Shown here: in pieces, positions 45,047-53,560 of the stretch
How the letters are laid out: every line of letters starts with the position of its first letter
How positions within the stretch are numbered: position 1 is the stretch's first letter
DNA from: Chryseobacterium angstadtii
GTDB taxonomy: Bacteria; Bacteroidota; Bacteroidia; Flavobacteriales; Weeksellaceae
Assembly (NCBI RefSeq): GCF_001045465.1
Contig: NZ_LFND01000004.1
Coordinates: 124,001 to 188,000, forward strand
Direction of reading: 5' to 3'
Length of the DNA stretch: 64,000 nt
Notes under the pieces: generated by a model
What the model saw: only the letters and a program-made list of their open reading frames with translations
Told to the model about the DNA's origin: nothing
The model's database searches: none
Made by a program: the position numbers and the translations under genes

Positions 45047-45071
45047 GGTGGCTGAGGCTCTCGAAGCCACC
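45047..45071. repeat. Single REP-like hairpin
   Basis: Inverted copy of the hairpin family (stem GGTGGCT/AGCCACC, loop AGC when read forward). A TCAGATTTCAGAC-type flank at 45017-45031 matches the flank of the 19.9-kb cluster. Confidence 0.8.
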
Positions 45072-45117
45072 ATTTCCTTGCTTCATTTACTCTAAACCTC
45101 TCAAACAACAGATATGC

Positions 45118-45149
45118 AAAAAAAGACCGTCTCTTTCGAAACGGTCTTT
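45118..45149 (-). terminator. Intrinsic terminator of secDF
   Basis: AAAGACCGT (45122-45130) pairs with ACGGTCTTT (45141-45149). On the minus strand it ends in a run of T, 22 nt after the secDF stop. Confidence 0.85.
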
Positions 45150-45170
45150 ACTTATTTATCGTAGTTGATA

Positions 45171-48080
45171 TTATTTTGAAGCCAATACCTCTTTATTGGA
45201 TGTTGATTTACCATGTACCTCTTCTTCTTTCCCTTTTTTAAGGAAATCGTAAGCAATTGCAGATGCAACAAAGATAGATGAATAAGTACCGAACCCAATA
45301 CCTATTAACATCGCAAACATAAATCCTCTCAGGTTATCTCCACCGAAAATAAAGATGGCCAGAATCACAAGGATTGTAGTAAATGAGGTGTTGAATGTTC
45401 TACCCAATGTACTTGAGATAGAGTCATCAAATAAACCTGCTAATGTTAAAGCTTTCTTCTCTCTTAGATACTCTCTGATTCTATCGAAGATGATAACGGT
45501 ATCGTTGATTGAATATCCTAATACGGTAAGGATCGCCGCAATGAAATCCTGGTTGATCTCCATGTTGAACGGCATATACTTATGAAGCAGTGAATAAGCT
45601 CCAAGGATAATTACCGCATCGTGGAATAGCGCCGCTACCGCACCAAGTGAGAACTGCCATTTTCTAAATCTTATCAAGATATAAACGAAAATCATTCCCA
45701 GAGCAGCTAATACTGCATAAATACCGTGAATCTTAATATCGTCTGCTACAGAAGGACCTACTTTTTCCGAAGAAACAATTCCTGCATGGTCTTTATCTGC
45801 AGATTTGAAATCTTTTAAAGTAATTCCTTTCGGTAATTCAGCTTTTAGACCTTCGAATAATTTTTGTTCAATGATCTGGTCAGCTTTTAATGATTCGTCT
45901 TCGATAAGGTAATCTGTAGAAATTTTCAGCTGCTTGTCGTTTCCAAAAGTTTTAGCTTCTACAGAAGAGTTTTTACCGTCTTCCGTTTTAAATAAAGCTA
46001 CTAATTTTTCTTCAACCTGCTCTGCCTTTACATCTTTATCAAATCTGATCACATAGTTTCTACCTCCTGTGAAGTCGATACCATATTTGAAACCGTGAGT
46101 CGCAATTGAAATGATACAAACTACCGTAAGTACTGCAGAAATAATGTATGCATATTTTCTTTTCCCGATAAAATCAATCCATGTATTTCTGAAAAGATTT
46201 TTCGTTAATGGAGTCCAAACAGAAAGTCCTTTTCCTTTATTCAATCTAGAGAAAATCATTACTCTCGAAAGTAATACAGATGTGAACAATGTCATCGCAA
46301 TACCAATCATCAGCGTTAATGCAAAACCTTTGATAGGCCCTGTTCCGAAGAAGAACAATACAACAGCTGTTAAGAAGGTAGTCGTGTGACCGTCAATAAT
46401 AGCATTTAATGCGTGTTTGAAACCATCTTTGTAAGCCTCAAGAATACTTTTTCCGAGGAATAGTTCTTCTTTGGTTCTTTCATAAATGATAACGTTGGTA
46501 TCCACCGCAACTGCCATCGTTAGAACAATACCTGCGATCCCCGGAAGCGTAAGCGTAAAGTCTCCCGAATCCATGATCCCAAAAATATAGAATAAGTTGA
46601 TAATCATTGCAATTACAGCATACACACCTGCTCCGCCGTAATAGAAAATGATATAAACGATAATAATACCGAATGCAATAATGAATGACATTAGACCTGC
46701 ATCAATAGATTCCTGACCAAGAGACGGCCCTACTACTGTAGCCTGAACCACTTTTGCTCCTGCCGGTAATTTACCTGCTCCTAAAACATCTACCAGTTCT
46801 TTAGCTTCCTCCTGAGAGAAGTTACCGGAGATCTGAGTTCTACCGTTAGGAATAGCATTCACAACATTCGGAGCAGTATAAACTCTTCCGTCCAATGTTA
46901 CGGCAACCGGTTTACCAACGTTTTTCTCGGTTAATGTTTTCCATTCTTTCGCTCCTTTAGAATCCATTTGCATGTCTACTACTACTCTGCTTAGTTCATC
47001 ATAGCTGATGCTAGCCGTTTCAACAGCACCGTCTACAGGAGCTTTTTGATTGATGTTACCTCTGATGGCATACAATACCAAGCTTTCGCTGTCTGTAGCT
47101 TCAGGTTTGTAACCCCACATAAATTGGGTATATTTAATGTTGGCAGGACGTAAAGACTGACCTACTTTGCTGCTTAAAATTTTGTTTACAGCAGCCGTAT
47201 CTGAAAGTTTTACACTTGCAACACCATTTGATCTTAATTTGTCAATGTTCAGAAGATTCATGAAGTTGGTATTCTTCGCAACTCCCATAGAATCTCCTTT
47301 AATAGCAACCATTGTAGCTAAAGTCTGGAAATAAGGCGCTATTTCAGGAACCTGCTGTACTTCCCAGAACTGAAGTTTTGCGGAAGTCTGAAGCATTTTC
47401 TTCACCTTGTCGATATCTTTCATACCAGGCATTTCCACAGAAATCCTTGCGGTACCGGGAACTCTCTGAACGTTTGGCTGGATAGCTCCAAGCTTATCAA
47501 TCCTTGTTCTGATTACCTCGAAAGCTGTTCCTACAGAAAGATCAATTCTTCTTTTGATAATACTTTTTACCTGATCATCGGAAGTATTATACTTGATTTC
47601 CGATAGATTGGTATTTCCGAAAAGTTCAGGATCTGCAAGCTTCAGGTTCGTCCCTTTTGCCTTGTTGATCGCTTCAAACTGATCAAAGAAATTATCAATA
47701 TAAGGTTTAGTAGAATTCTTCTGTACTTCATCAGTCTTGTTTAAAGCCTCGATAAGAACAGGATTGGTAGAATAATTGGTTAAATCATTCACCAGGTCTC
47801 TTTGGTTGATTTCCAAAAGAACGTTGATCCCCCCTTTCAGGTCAAGACCAAGTTTCATTTCCTTGTCTTTGGCTTTAGTGTAATAAAGTTTCGTGAATCC
47901 TAAGTTCAAAGTATCTTTAGAAAGTCTCGCGATTTCTTTCTGATACTTTTCCGGATTGTCTCCTGCAACAGCAGTCGCCTGCTTTTCAATTTTGCTGGCG
48001 TACCAAGTTGGTAATAGCTCATTTAAGCAAATTAACCCTAGTACAATAGCAACAATTGTAATAAGTCCTTTTCCTTGCAT
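45171..48080 (-). CDS. secDF: Fused protein translocase subunit SecDF
   Basis: A 969-residue fusion of SecD and SecF that uses the proton gradient to pull proteins through SecYEG. The SecD half (about 1-610) has KLGLDLKGGINVLLEI, GRVYTAPNVVNAIPNGRTQI and GIVLTMAVAVDTNVIIYERT. The SecF half (about 640-965) has GIDFTGGRNYVIRF and VLGYSINDTVIIFDRIRE. Twelve helices are expected. Fusion is usual in Bacteroidota. It has its own promoter and terminator. Confidence 0.96.
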   Translation of the reverse strand: MQGKGLITIVAIVLGLICLNELLPTWYASKIEKQATAVAGDNPEKYQKEIARLSKDTLNLGFTKLYYTKAKDKEMKLGLDLKGGINVLLEINQRDLVNDLTNYSTNPVLIEALNKTDEVQKNSTKPYIDNFFDQFEAINKAKGTNLKLADPELFGNTNLSEIKYNTSDDQVKSIIKRRIDLSVGTAFEVIRTRIDKLGAIQPNVQRVPGTARISVEMPGMKDIDKVKKMLQTSAKLQFWEVQQVPEIAPYFQTLATMVAIKGDSMGVAKNTNFMNLLNIDKLRSNGVASVKLSDTAAVNKILSSKVGQSLRPANIKYTQFMWGYKPEATDSESLVLYAIRGNINQKAPVDGAVETASISYDELSRVVVDMQMDSKGAKEWKTLTEKNVGKPVAVTLDGRVYTAPNVVNAIPNGRTQISGNFSQEEAKELVDVLGAGKLPAGAKVVQATVVGPSLGQESIDAGLMSFIIAFGIIIVYIIFYYGGAGVYAVIAMIINLFYIFGIMDSGDFTLTLPGIAGIVLTMAVAVDTNVIIYERTKEELFLGKSILEAYKDGFKHALNAIIDGHTTTFLTAVVLFFFGTGPIKGFALTLMIGIAMTLFTSVLLSRVMIFSRLNKGKGLSVWTPLTKNLFRNTWIDFIGKRKYAYIISAVLTVVCIISIATHGFKYGIDFTGGRNYVIRFDKDVKAEQVEEKLVALFKTEDGKNSSVEAKTFGNDKQLKISTDYLIEDESLKADQIIEQKLFEGLKAELPKGITLKDFKSADKDHAGIVSSEKVGPSVADDIKIHGIYAVLAALGMIFVYILIRFRKWQFSLGAVAALFHDAVIILGAYSLLHKYMPFNMEINQDFIAAILTVLGYSINDTVIIFDRIREYLREKKALTLAGLFDDSISSTLGRTFNTSFTTILVILAIFIFGGDNLRGFMFAMLIGIGFGTYSSIFVASAIAYDFLKKGKEEEVHGKSTSNKEVLASK

Positions 48081-48109
48081 TTTGTTATAACTACGTTAAA
48101 TTAAGTCGG

Positions 48110-48117
48110 CAAATATA
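48110..48117 (-). promoter_or_regulatory. -7 box (TATATTTG) of secDF
   Basis: An exact TAnnTTTG match on the minus strand, 29 nt before the secDF start. No -33 TTG at normal spacing. Confidence 0.45.
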
Positions 48118-48298
48118 ATGATTTTATTGTTATTTTATGAATTTTTTAACAGCAGAAAGAGTTTATTTTCAGATATATCGGGGTTTTGATTTCTATTTAA
48201 GATTTAATAATTTTTTACATGTATCGTAATGAAATTTTCAAATTCCGATTGGTATAAAATTTTCATTCATTAATCAATACACTAAATATCAAAATATT

Positions 48299-49672
48299 AT
48301 GAAAAAACTACTTTTTACTTTCTCCCTCTTTTCTTCTTTAATCGTTAATGCTCAAAGCATTAATTTAGTAGAATTTGCGTCCGGGCTTACCAGTCCGGTA
48401 GAAATCACGAACGCCAATGACACAAGGCTTTTCGTTGTTCAACAGGACGGAATTATCAAGATTATTCAGCCCAATGGAACCATCAACAGCGCCGATTTTA
48501 TGAACATCAGTTCCAAAGTTCTTTATGGCGGAGAACGCGGCCTTTTGGGGCTTGCTTTTCATCCCCAATATGCAACCAACGGCTATTTTTTCGTGTATTA
48601 CAACAATACGGCAGGAAATATCATCGTGGCAAGGTATTCCGTAAACCCAACCAATCCGGATATTGCAGATCCGGCTACTGAAAAAATTCTGTTGAATATT
48701 CCCAAACCTTTTGACAACCACAATGGCGGAAGCATTCATTTCGCTCCGGACGGAAATCTCTGGATAGTAACCGGAGATGGGGGCAGCGGCGGAGATCCAA
48801 ACAACAACTCTCAAAATATCAATTCACTATTGGGAAAAATGCTGAGAATCGACGTGAACTCCACAGGACCGTATAATATCCCACCCGGAAATCCTTTCGC
48901 CGGAAATTTAGTGACCGGAGCAGATGAAATCTGGTCTTACGGGCTCAGAAATGCCTGGAAATTTTCTTTCGATACGGATACAGGAAACGTCCTGATTGCG
49001 GATGTAGGACAGGGAGCCATTGAAGAGATCAATAAAATGCCTATTACCCAGGCAGGGATCAATTACGGATGGCGCTGTTATGAAGGCAATAATCCCTATA
49101 ATACAACAGGATGTGCTGCTATCTCTACCATGACCTTTCCGGTAGCGGTTTACAACCATTCCGGAGGCAGATGCTCCATAACGGGCGGTTATGTTTACAG
49201 AGGAACGCAGTATCCCGCATTTCAGGGGAAATATTTCTTCGCAGATTATTGCTCTACCCAAATCGGTATTCTGAATACTGACAATTCTATTGTCTGGAGT
49301 CCGGCAAGCGCGGGAAATAATTTTTCCACTTTCGGGCAGAATTCTCAGAAAGAGCTGTTTGTAGCCGCAGTCACCAGCGGAAAAATATTTAAAATCACTA
49401 CAGGAACTCTTGCTACGGACGATATCAATAATGGTTTGACTACCATTAACGTACACCCAAATCCTGCCTCTGAAAAAGTTTTTATTGAAGGACTGGAAGA
49501 TAAAAGAAGTACTGCAGATCTTATCAGTACAGAAGGAAAAATAGTTTTAGAAAAGGCAAAAATCGAAAATGACGGCAGTGTGGATATTAAAGGAATTTCT
49601 CCCGGAGCCTACTATCTCATCATTAAGTCGGGAGAACAGAAATCGTACAGCCAGAAACTGATTATTCAATAA
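48299..49672 (+). CDS. PQQ-type soluble sugar dehydrogenase with T9SS sorting domain
   Basis: A 457-residue secreted protein. The signal peptide ends before Gln (FSSLIVNA, then QSIN). The six-bladed quinoprotein glucose/sorbosone dehydrogenase fold shows GGERGLLGLAFHPQYATNGY, HNGGSIHFAPDGNLWIVTGD and GIQYGWRCYEG-like sequence (INYGWRCYEG). The last 80 residues (from about 382, TTINVHPNPASEKVFIEG) form a type A T9SS sorting domain. It should oxidise sugars at or outside the surface, with PQQ as cofactor. Substrate not known. A terminator follows within the 3' end of the convergent gene. Confidence 0.88.
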   Translation: MKKLLFTFSLFSSLIVNAQSINLVEFASGLTSPVEITNANDTRLFVVQQDGIIKIIQPNGTINSADFMNISSKVLYGGERGLLGLAFHPQYATNGYFFVYYNNTAGNIIVARYSVNPTNPDIADPATEKILLNIPKPFDNHNGGSIHFAPDGNLWIVTGDGGSGGDPNNNSQNINSLLGKMLRIDVNSTGPYNIPPGNPFAGNLVTGADEIWSYGLRNAWKFSFDTDTGNVLIADVGQGAIEEINKMPITQAGINYGWRCYEGNNPYNTTGCAAISTMTFPVAVYNHSGGRCSITGGYVYRGTQYPAFQGKYFFADYCSTQIGILNTDNSIVWSPASAGNNFSTFGQNSQKELFVAAVTSGKIFKITTGTLATDDINNGLTTINVHPNPASEKVFIEGLEDKRSTADLISTEGKIVLEKAKIENDGSVDIKGISPGAYYLIIKSGEQKSYSQKLIIQ

Positions 49673-49677
49673 ATATT

Positions 49678-50880
49678 TTAAGCCTCAATATTTTTTATTG
49701 GGGCTTTTTTCAAATATAACCAGGCTATTCCCGCAAACACAGGAATAAGAAGCAGACATCTCTCCATTTTGGACAATCTTTCGATTTCATTTTCAAAAAG
49801 ATTATTCTGAAAAACAGCGACAAGGATAACCGAAATACCAAATAAAAGAATTTCAGGCCAGGATAATGAAGGAGACGCTTCTTCAGCAGCAAACCGGCTG
49901 TTTAAAATCCAGAATCCCAGAAAAAGAATCATAAAAGGAAATGCCCAGATCCTGAAAGTATCCCAAGCCACCGCATGAAGCAACAAGGGGAACAACGAAA
50001 CCGCTGCCAAAAACAGAAGAATTAATTTGTCGATATTTCTGAATTCCCGGATTGTCATGTACATCATAAACAATATCGGAAGTCCAAATTTCAAGGTATT
50101 TTTAGACAGAAGCAGTCTTTCTATAAAATAAGGACTCTGCTCTTTAAGATAAGTCCCGAAACTTTCAGTATAGGCAGAAGCAATCATCACGGCAACCCTT
50201 TTACTTATCAAACCTGTATTTTCCAGATAATGAAGGATAAGCTGATCATTTTCTTTACCATACACCTCCTGATACAGAGAAACTGAGACTGTCGCTATCA
50301 CAGGAAACAGAAGAAAAAGTCCTGCTTTTCTAAATAAACCGAATGTGAAAACTAAATTTTTACCGGAGCTCTCAAACACTACCACTGCAAAAAGACAGAC
50401 CGGAATCATCAGAAAAAAGGATATTTCATGCATCACTACAGAAAATACAGCCACCAATGAAGCCAAAAAAATCTTTTTATTTTTAATGAGATATACCGCC
50501 AATATGGTCAGCAGAAAAATGAAATGATCCAGATAGCCAATTAAATGTGCGGAAAGCACCATATATTGCGAAAGAAAAAAGATTCCGTAAAATAATACCT
50601 TCCGGATACTGTAGTTCTGAAAGGTCATCCGTAGGGAAATTGTCAAAAGCGCAGCATACAGCAGAAACAGTATAGTTCCTGAAAGAACCTGAATATTGAA
50701 CAGGCTTTTCTCGAAAAAGAACCCGAAAACCTCTCCTGCAAGTCCTCTTTTGATGAATCCGAACCTGTAATCCATCAGCCAGTGCGCCTCAGACCATTCA
50801 TTCGGGAGCCTTACAGTTTTAATGAAACTGAAAGCCAGCATATAGACATACAAAAAAGCAATCAGAAGCTTCCGGTTCAT
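49678..50880 (-). CDS. Polytopic membrane protein of unknown function
   Basis: A 400-residue protein with about 10 helices. Near the N-terminus is HWLMDYRFGFIKRGLAGEVF, a short Arg/Gly-containing loop seen in several polytopic proteins of unknown role, some near polysaccharide genes. No glycosyltransferase signature was found. It starts 8 nt after... that is, on the same strand, shortly downstream of hemN (hemN ends at 50888), so the two may be co-transcribed. Confidence 0.7.
   Translation of the reverse strand: MNRKLLIAFLYVYMLAFSFIKTVRLPNEWSEAHWLMDYRFGFIKRGLAGEVFGFFFEKSLFNIQVLSGTILFLLYAALLTISLRMTFQNYSIRKVLFYGIFFLSQYMVLSAHLIGYLDHFIFLLTILAVYLIKNKKIFLASLVAVFSVVMHEISFFLMIPVCLFAVVVFESSGKNLVFTFGLFRKAGLFLLFPVIATVSVSLYQEVYGKENDQLILHYLENTGLISKRVAVMIASAYTESFGTYLKEQSPYFIERLLLSKNTLKFGLPILFMMYMTIREFRNIDKLILLFLAAVSLFPLLLHAVAWDTFRIWAFPFMILFLGFWILNSRFAAEEASPSLSWPEILLFGISVILVAVFQNNLFENEIERLSKMERCLLLIPVFAGIAWLYLKKAPIKNIEA
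49681..49711 (+). terminator. Terminator of the sugar dehydrogenase gene
   Basis: AGCCTCAAT (49681-49689) pairs with ATTGGGGCT (49697-49705), with one G-U pair, followed by a run of six T. It lies inside the last codons of the convergent gene. Confidence 0.75.
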
Positions 50881-50887
50881 ATTTTTC

Positions 50888-52246
50888 TTAGATCGTCATA
50901 GAGAAAATTCTGGTTTCCGGTTTGTTTCTCATCATCCGGAGATCGAAAACCATCGCCACGTTTCTTGTAAATGCCCTTCCTTTTTCAGTGATTTTAACCT
51001 GATGGTCATAGATTTCCACCAATTCGTCTTTCTCCATTTCTTCCAGCATTTCCAATGCATTTTCCAGCTCAGGAAAAGAATTTTTATCGTTGAAAGTAGT
51101 TTCAAGCTGGCACATCAGATTCAGGATATGTCTTCTTACCGTAAGATCTTCGTCATCAAGAATATGGCCTTTCACGACAGGAATATGACCTTCTTCCACC
51201 ATTTTCTGATACTCTTCCACTGTTTTCACATTCTGCCCAAAAGCATACCAGGAATCCGAAATGGCAGACATTCCGAGGCCTACCATAAGCTGTGTATTGC
51301 TTGAAGTATAGCCCATAAAGTTTCTGTGAAGCTTTTTGTGAATCAGAGACTGGTATAAATCATCATGTTCAAGGGAGAAATGATCCATTCCAACCTCAAT
51401 ATATCCTAAATCCTGAAGCAGTTTTTTACCGTCTTCGTATAAACGTCGCTTTTCTTCACCGCTCGGAAGGTCGTTTTCATCAAAACCTCTCTGGCCTACT
51501 CCTTTTACCCACGGGACGTGTGCATAGGAATAAAATGCCAGCCTGTCCGGCTTCAGTTCCATTGTTTTCCGGATGGTATGTTCCATGGCCTCCCAGGTTT
51601 GGTGTGGAAGTCCGAAAACAAGATCATGACTGATTCCGTTGTAACCTATTTCTTTTGCCCATTCAGTGACCTTTTTTACGTTTTCGAAAGGCTGAATTCT
51701 GTTAATTGCTTTCTGTACCTTAGGATCATAGTCCTGAACTCCGAAACTTACTCTTCTGAAACCCAGATCGTATAAAGTCTGAAGGTGATCTCTTGTGGTA
51801 TTGTTCGGGTGCCCTTCGAATGAAAATTCGGGGTGTTCTGCAATTTCAACGCTCTCAAATATTCCTTCCAGCAGGATCTTTAAATTTTTGGGCGAAAAGA
51901 ACGTTGGTGTTCCTCCTCCCAGGTGAAGCTCTTTCAGTTTCGGTTTTTCTTCGAAAAGCTCAAGATAAAGCTTCCATTCCTTTAAAACACTTTCCAGGTA
52001 AGGAATTTCAACACTATGCTGTTTTGTGATACGTTTGTGGCAGGCACAGAAGGTACAAAGCGCCTCGCAGAAAGGCAGGTGAATATAAATAGAAATTCCC
52101 TCTGCTGCATTGCTCTCGTGAAAGGACCTGATGACACTCTGCTTCCACTTCTCAGGCGAAAACGTAGTTTCGTCCCAATAAGGAACTGTAGGATAAGAGG
52201 TGTAACGCGGTCCGGGAATATTATATTTATCTATTAAAGAATTCAT
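50888..52246 (-). CDS. hemN: Oxygen-independent coproporphyrinogen III oxidase
   Basis: A 452-residue radical-SAM enzyme of heme synthesis. The 4Fe-4S motif is intact (Cys60, Cys64, Cys67, with Cys69 beside it, in FCEALCTFCAC). LHLGGGTPTFFSPKNL and RVSFGVQDYDPKVQKAINRI follow. The length and the N-terminal YNIPGPRYTSYPTVPYW identify HemN proper and not the HemW chaperone. It works under low oxygen. Confidence 0.95.
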   Translation of the reverse strand: MNSLIDKYNIPGPRYTSYPTVPYWDETTFSPEKWKQSVIRSFHESNAAEGISIYIHLPFCEALCTFCACHKRITKQHSVEIPYLESVLKEWKLYLELFEEKPKLKELHLGGGTPTFFSPKNLKILLEGIFESVEIAEHPEFSFEGHPNNTTRDHLQTLYDLGFRRVSFGVQDYDPKVQKAINRIQPFENVKKVTEWAKEIGYNGISHDLVFGLPHQTWEAMEHTIRKTMELKPDRLAFYSYAHVPWVKGVGQRGFDENDLPSGEEKRRLYEDGKKLLQDLGYIEVGMDHFSLEHDDLYQSLIHKKLHRNFMGYTSSNTQLMVGLGMSAISDSWYAFGQNVKTVEEYQKMVEEGHIPVVKGHILDDEDLTVRRHILNLMCQLETTFNDKNSFPELENALEMLEEMEKDELVEIYDHQVKITEKGRAFTRNVAMVFDLRMMRNKPETRIFSMTI

Positions 52247-52349
52247 TTCAAAATTTAAAATATTATCTGATCATGAAATTGGTCCCAAAAGGAATTTCAT
52301 CCTGCAAAATTAACCATTACGAATGAATTTTAAACCATGAAATATATTA

Positions 52350-52381
52350 GGCCGTATTTTATAATGAGTCTAAATACGGCC
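52350..52381. repeat. 10-bp perfect inverted repeat
   Basis: GGCCGTATTT (52350-52359) pairs with AAATACGGCC (52372-52381). A run of eight T begins at about 52390 on the plus strand, but no plus-strand gene ends here. It lies between the BNR-type gene and hemN. A weak terminator or a regulatory site are both possible. Confidence 0.45.
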
Positions 52382-52488
52382 GTTACTGATTTTTTTTAAA
52401 CAATGATAAATTCTATATCTAAGATTTACAATACTGATGCAGTACGCAGAAGTAAATTCTTCGTCTGTAGTTCTTATACTTTTACCTA

Positions 52489-53502
52489 CTAAAATTTTAG
52501 TTTCATGACTGAAATCTTACTGTTTCCTGCAAAAACAATGGTGTTTCCATCTACCCATTCACAGACAAAAAAGCCTTTCTCTTCAGAAATCTTCTTCCAG
52601 GTTTTTCCGAAATCGGAAGAATAGCTGATATGCTGATCTCCTACAGAAATGATTTCTTTTCCTTTGGATCCCGGTTTGATTTTCACACAGGTAGTATAGC
52701 CTGCATTTTTCCCGGATGCCTGTATCTGCCAGGTTTTTCCGGCGTCGTTTGTTGTAGCGATATTGTTGATATTGGCGTCCTGCTTGGTATAATCTCCACC
52801 TACAGCAATTCCGAAGTCTGCATTGTAAAAATCTATTGAATACATGCCCTGAGAAGGCTCTCCCTGAATGAAAGGGGTTTCGAAAACCTCCAATTTTTCA
52901 TTCTTTAAGTTCATCCTCAAAATTCTTGATGCTTTTCCACCGGTCGCGATCCATAGAAAATCCTTGGCAGAAGCAATGTTGGTATTACTGGCAGCAAATG
53001 CTGCTTCACCGCTCTTCAATGCTAAATTACTTCTGAACATTTTCCATTTTCCTTTTTGATACACTGCGAGCTTCAACAGGTTATCCTGATCCGCATCACT
53101 GAAGGTGTAAGCCAATTGGTCATTCACAAAATGCAGCGCATCATAAAAAGCAGTTTTCACGGTATCGGTATAAACTACCTCCGGTTTCAGATCCTTTTTA
53201 TCAATTTTATAGAAATAGCCGGGACTTCCGACATTAATGGTATAAAAGGAATCTTTATTCTGTCCCAGAGTACGGAATTCAAGCTTTTTATCAGAAAGTA
53301 CGATCTGTTTTTGGTTTTTGGAGTCTTTAAGATCCACATATCCGAATTTAGAACCCGTTCCGCTGTACCAGACCTTGTTATCATTTATTTCAATGGCTCT
53401 TATGCTTATCTTATCATTCAAAACAGGAGTAAAGCTCACAATCTGCTGGGAAAACACCAATAGTCCCGCACAGGAAAATAAAAGGGAAAATGTTTTTTTC
53501 AT
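52489..53502 (-). CDS. Secreted BNR/YCF48-type beta-propeller protein
   Basis: A 337-residue protein with a signal peptide (MKKTFSLLFSCAGLLVFS, then Gln) and repeated Asp-box segments (TTNDAGKTWQ at about 248 and SSDFGKTWKK at about 287). These are typical of sialidase-like and YCF48-like propellers. Similar proteins are annotated as oxidoreductases without evidence; I see no catalytic site. It has its own promoter, overlapping the terminator of the upstream APC gene. Confidence 0.8.
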   Translation of the reverse strand: MKKTFSLLFSCAGLLVFSQQIVSFTPVLNDKISIRAIEINDNKVWYSGTGSKFGYVDLKDSKNQKQIVLSDKKLEFRTLGQNKDSFYTINVGSPGYFYKIDKKDLKPEVVYTDTVKTAFYDALHFVNDQLAYTFSDADQDNLLKLAVYQKGKWKMFRSNLALKSGEAAFAASNTNIASAKDFLWIATGGKASRILRMNLKNEKLEVFETPFIQGEPSQGMYSIDFYNADFGIAVGGDYTKQDANINNIATTNDAGKTWQIQASGKNAGYTTCVKIKPGSKGKEIISVGDQHISYSSDFGKTWKKISEEKGFFVCEWVDGNTIVFAGNSKISVMKLKF

Positions 53503-53509
53503 AGTATAT

Positions 53510-53517
53510 CAAAAATA
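53510..53517 (-). promoter_or_regulatory. -7 box (TATTTTTG) of the BNR-type gene
   Basis: An exact TAnnTTTG match on the minus strand ending 7 nt before the ATG at 53502. It directly follows the T-tract of the preceding terminator. Confidence 0.45.
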
Positions 53518-53546
53518 AAAAAATCCGCAGAAATTCCGCGGATTTT
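53517..53546 (-). terminator. Intrinsic terminator of the APC permease gene
   Basis: AAAATCCGC (53520-53528) pairs with GCGGATTTT (53538-53546). On the minus strand it leads into a run of T, 15 nt after the permease stop. Confidence 0.85.
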
Positions 53547-53560
53547 GAATGTATGTTTTT

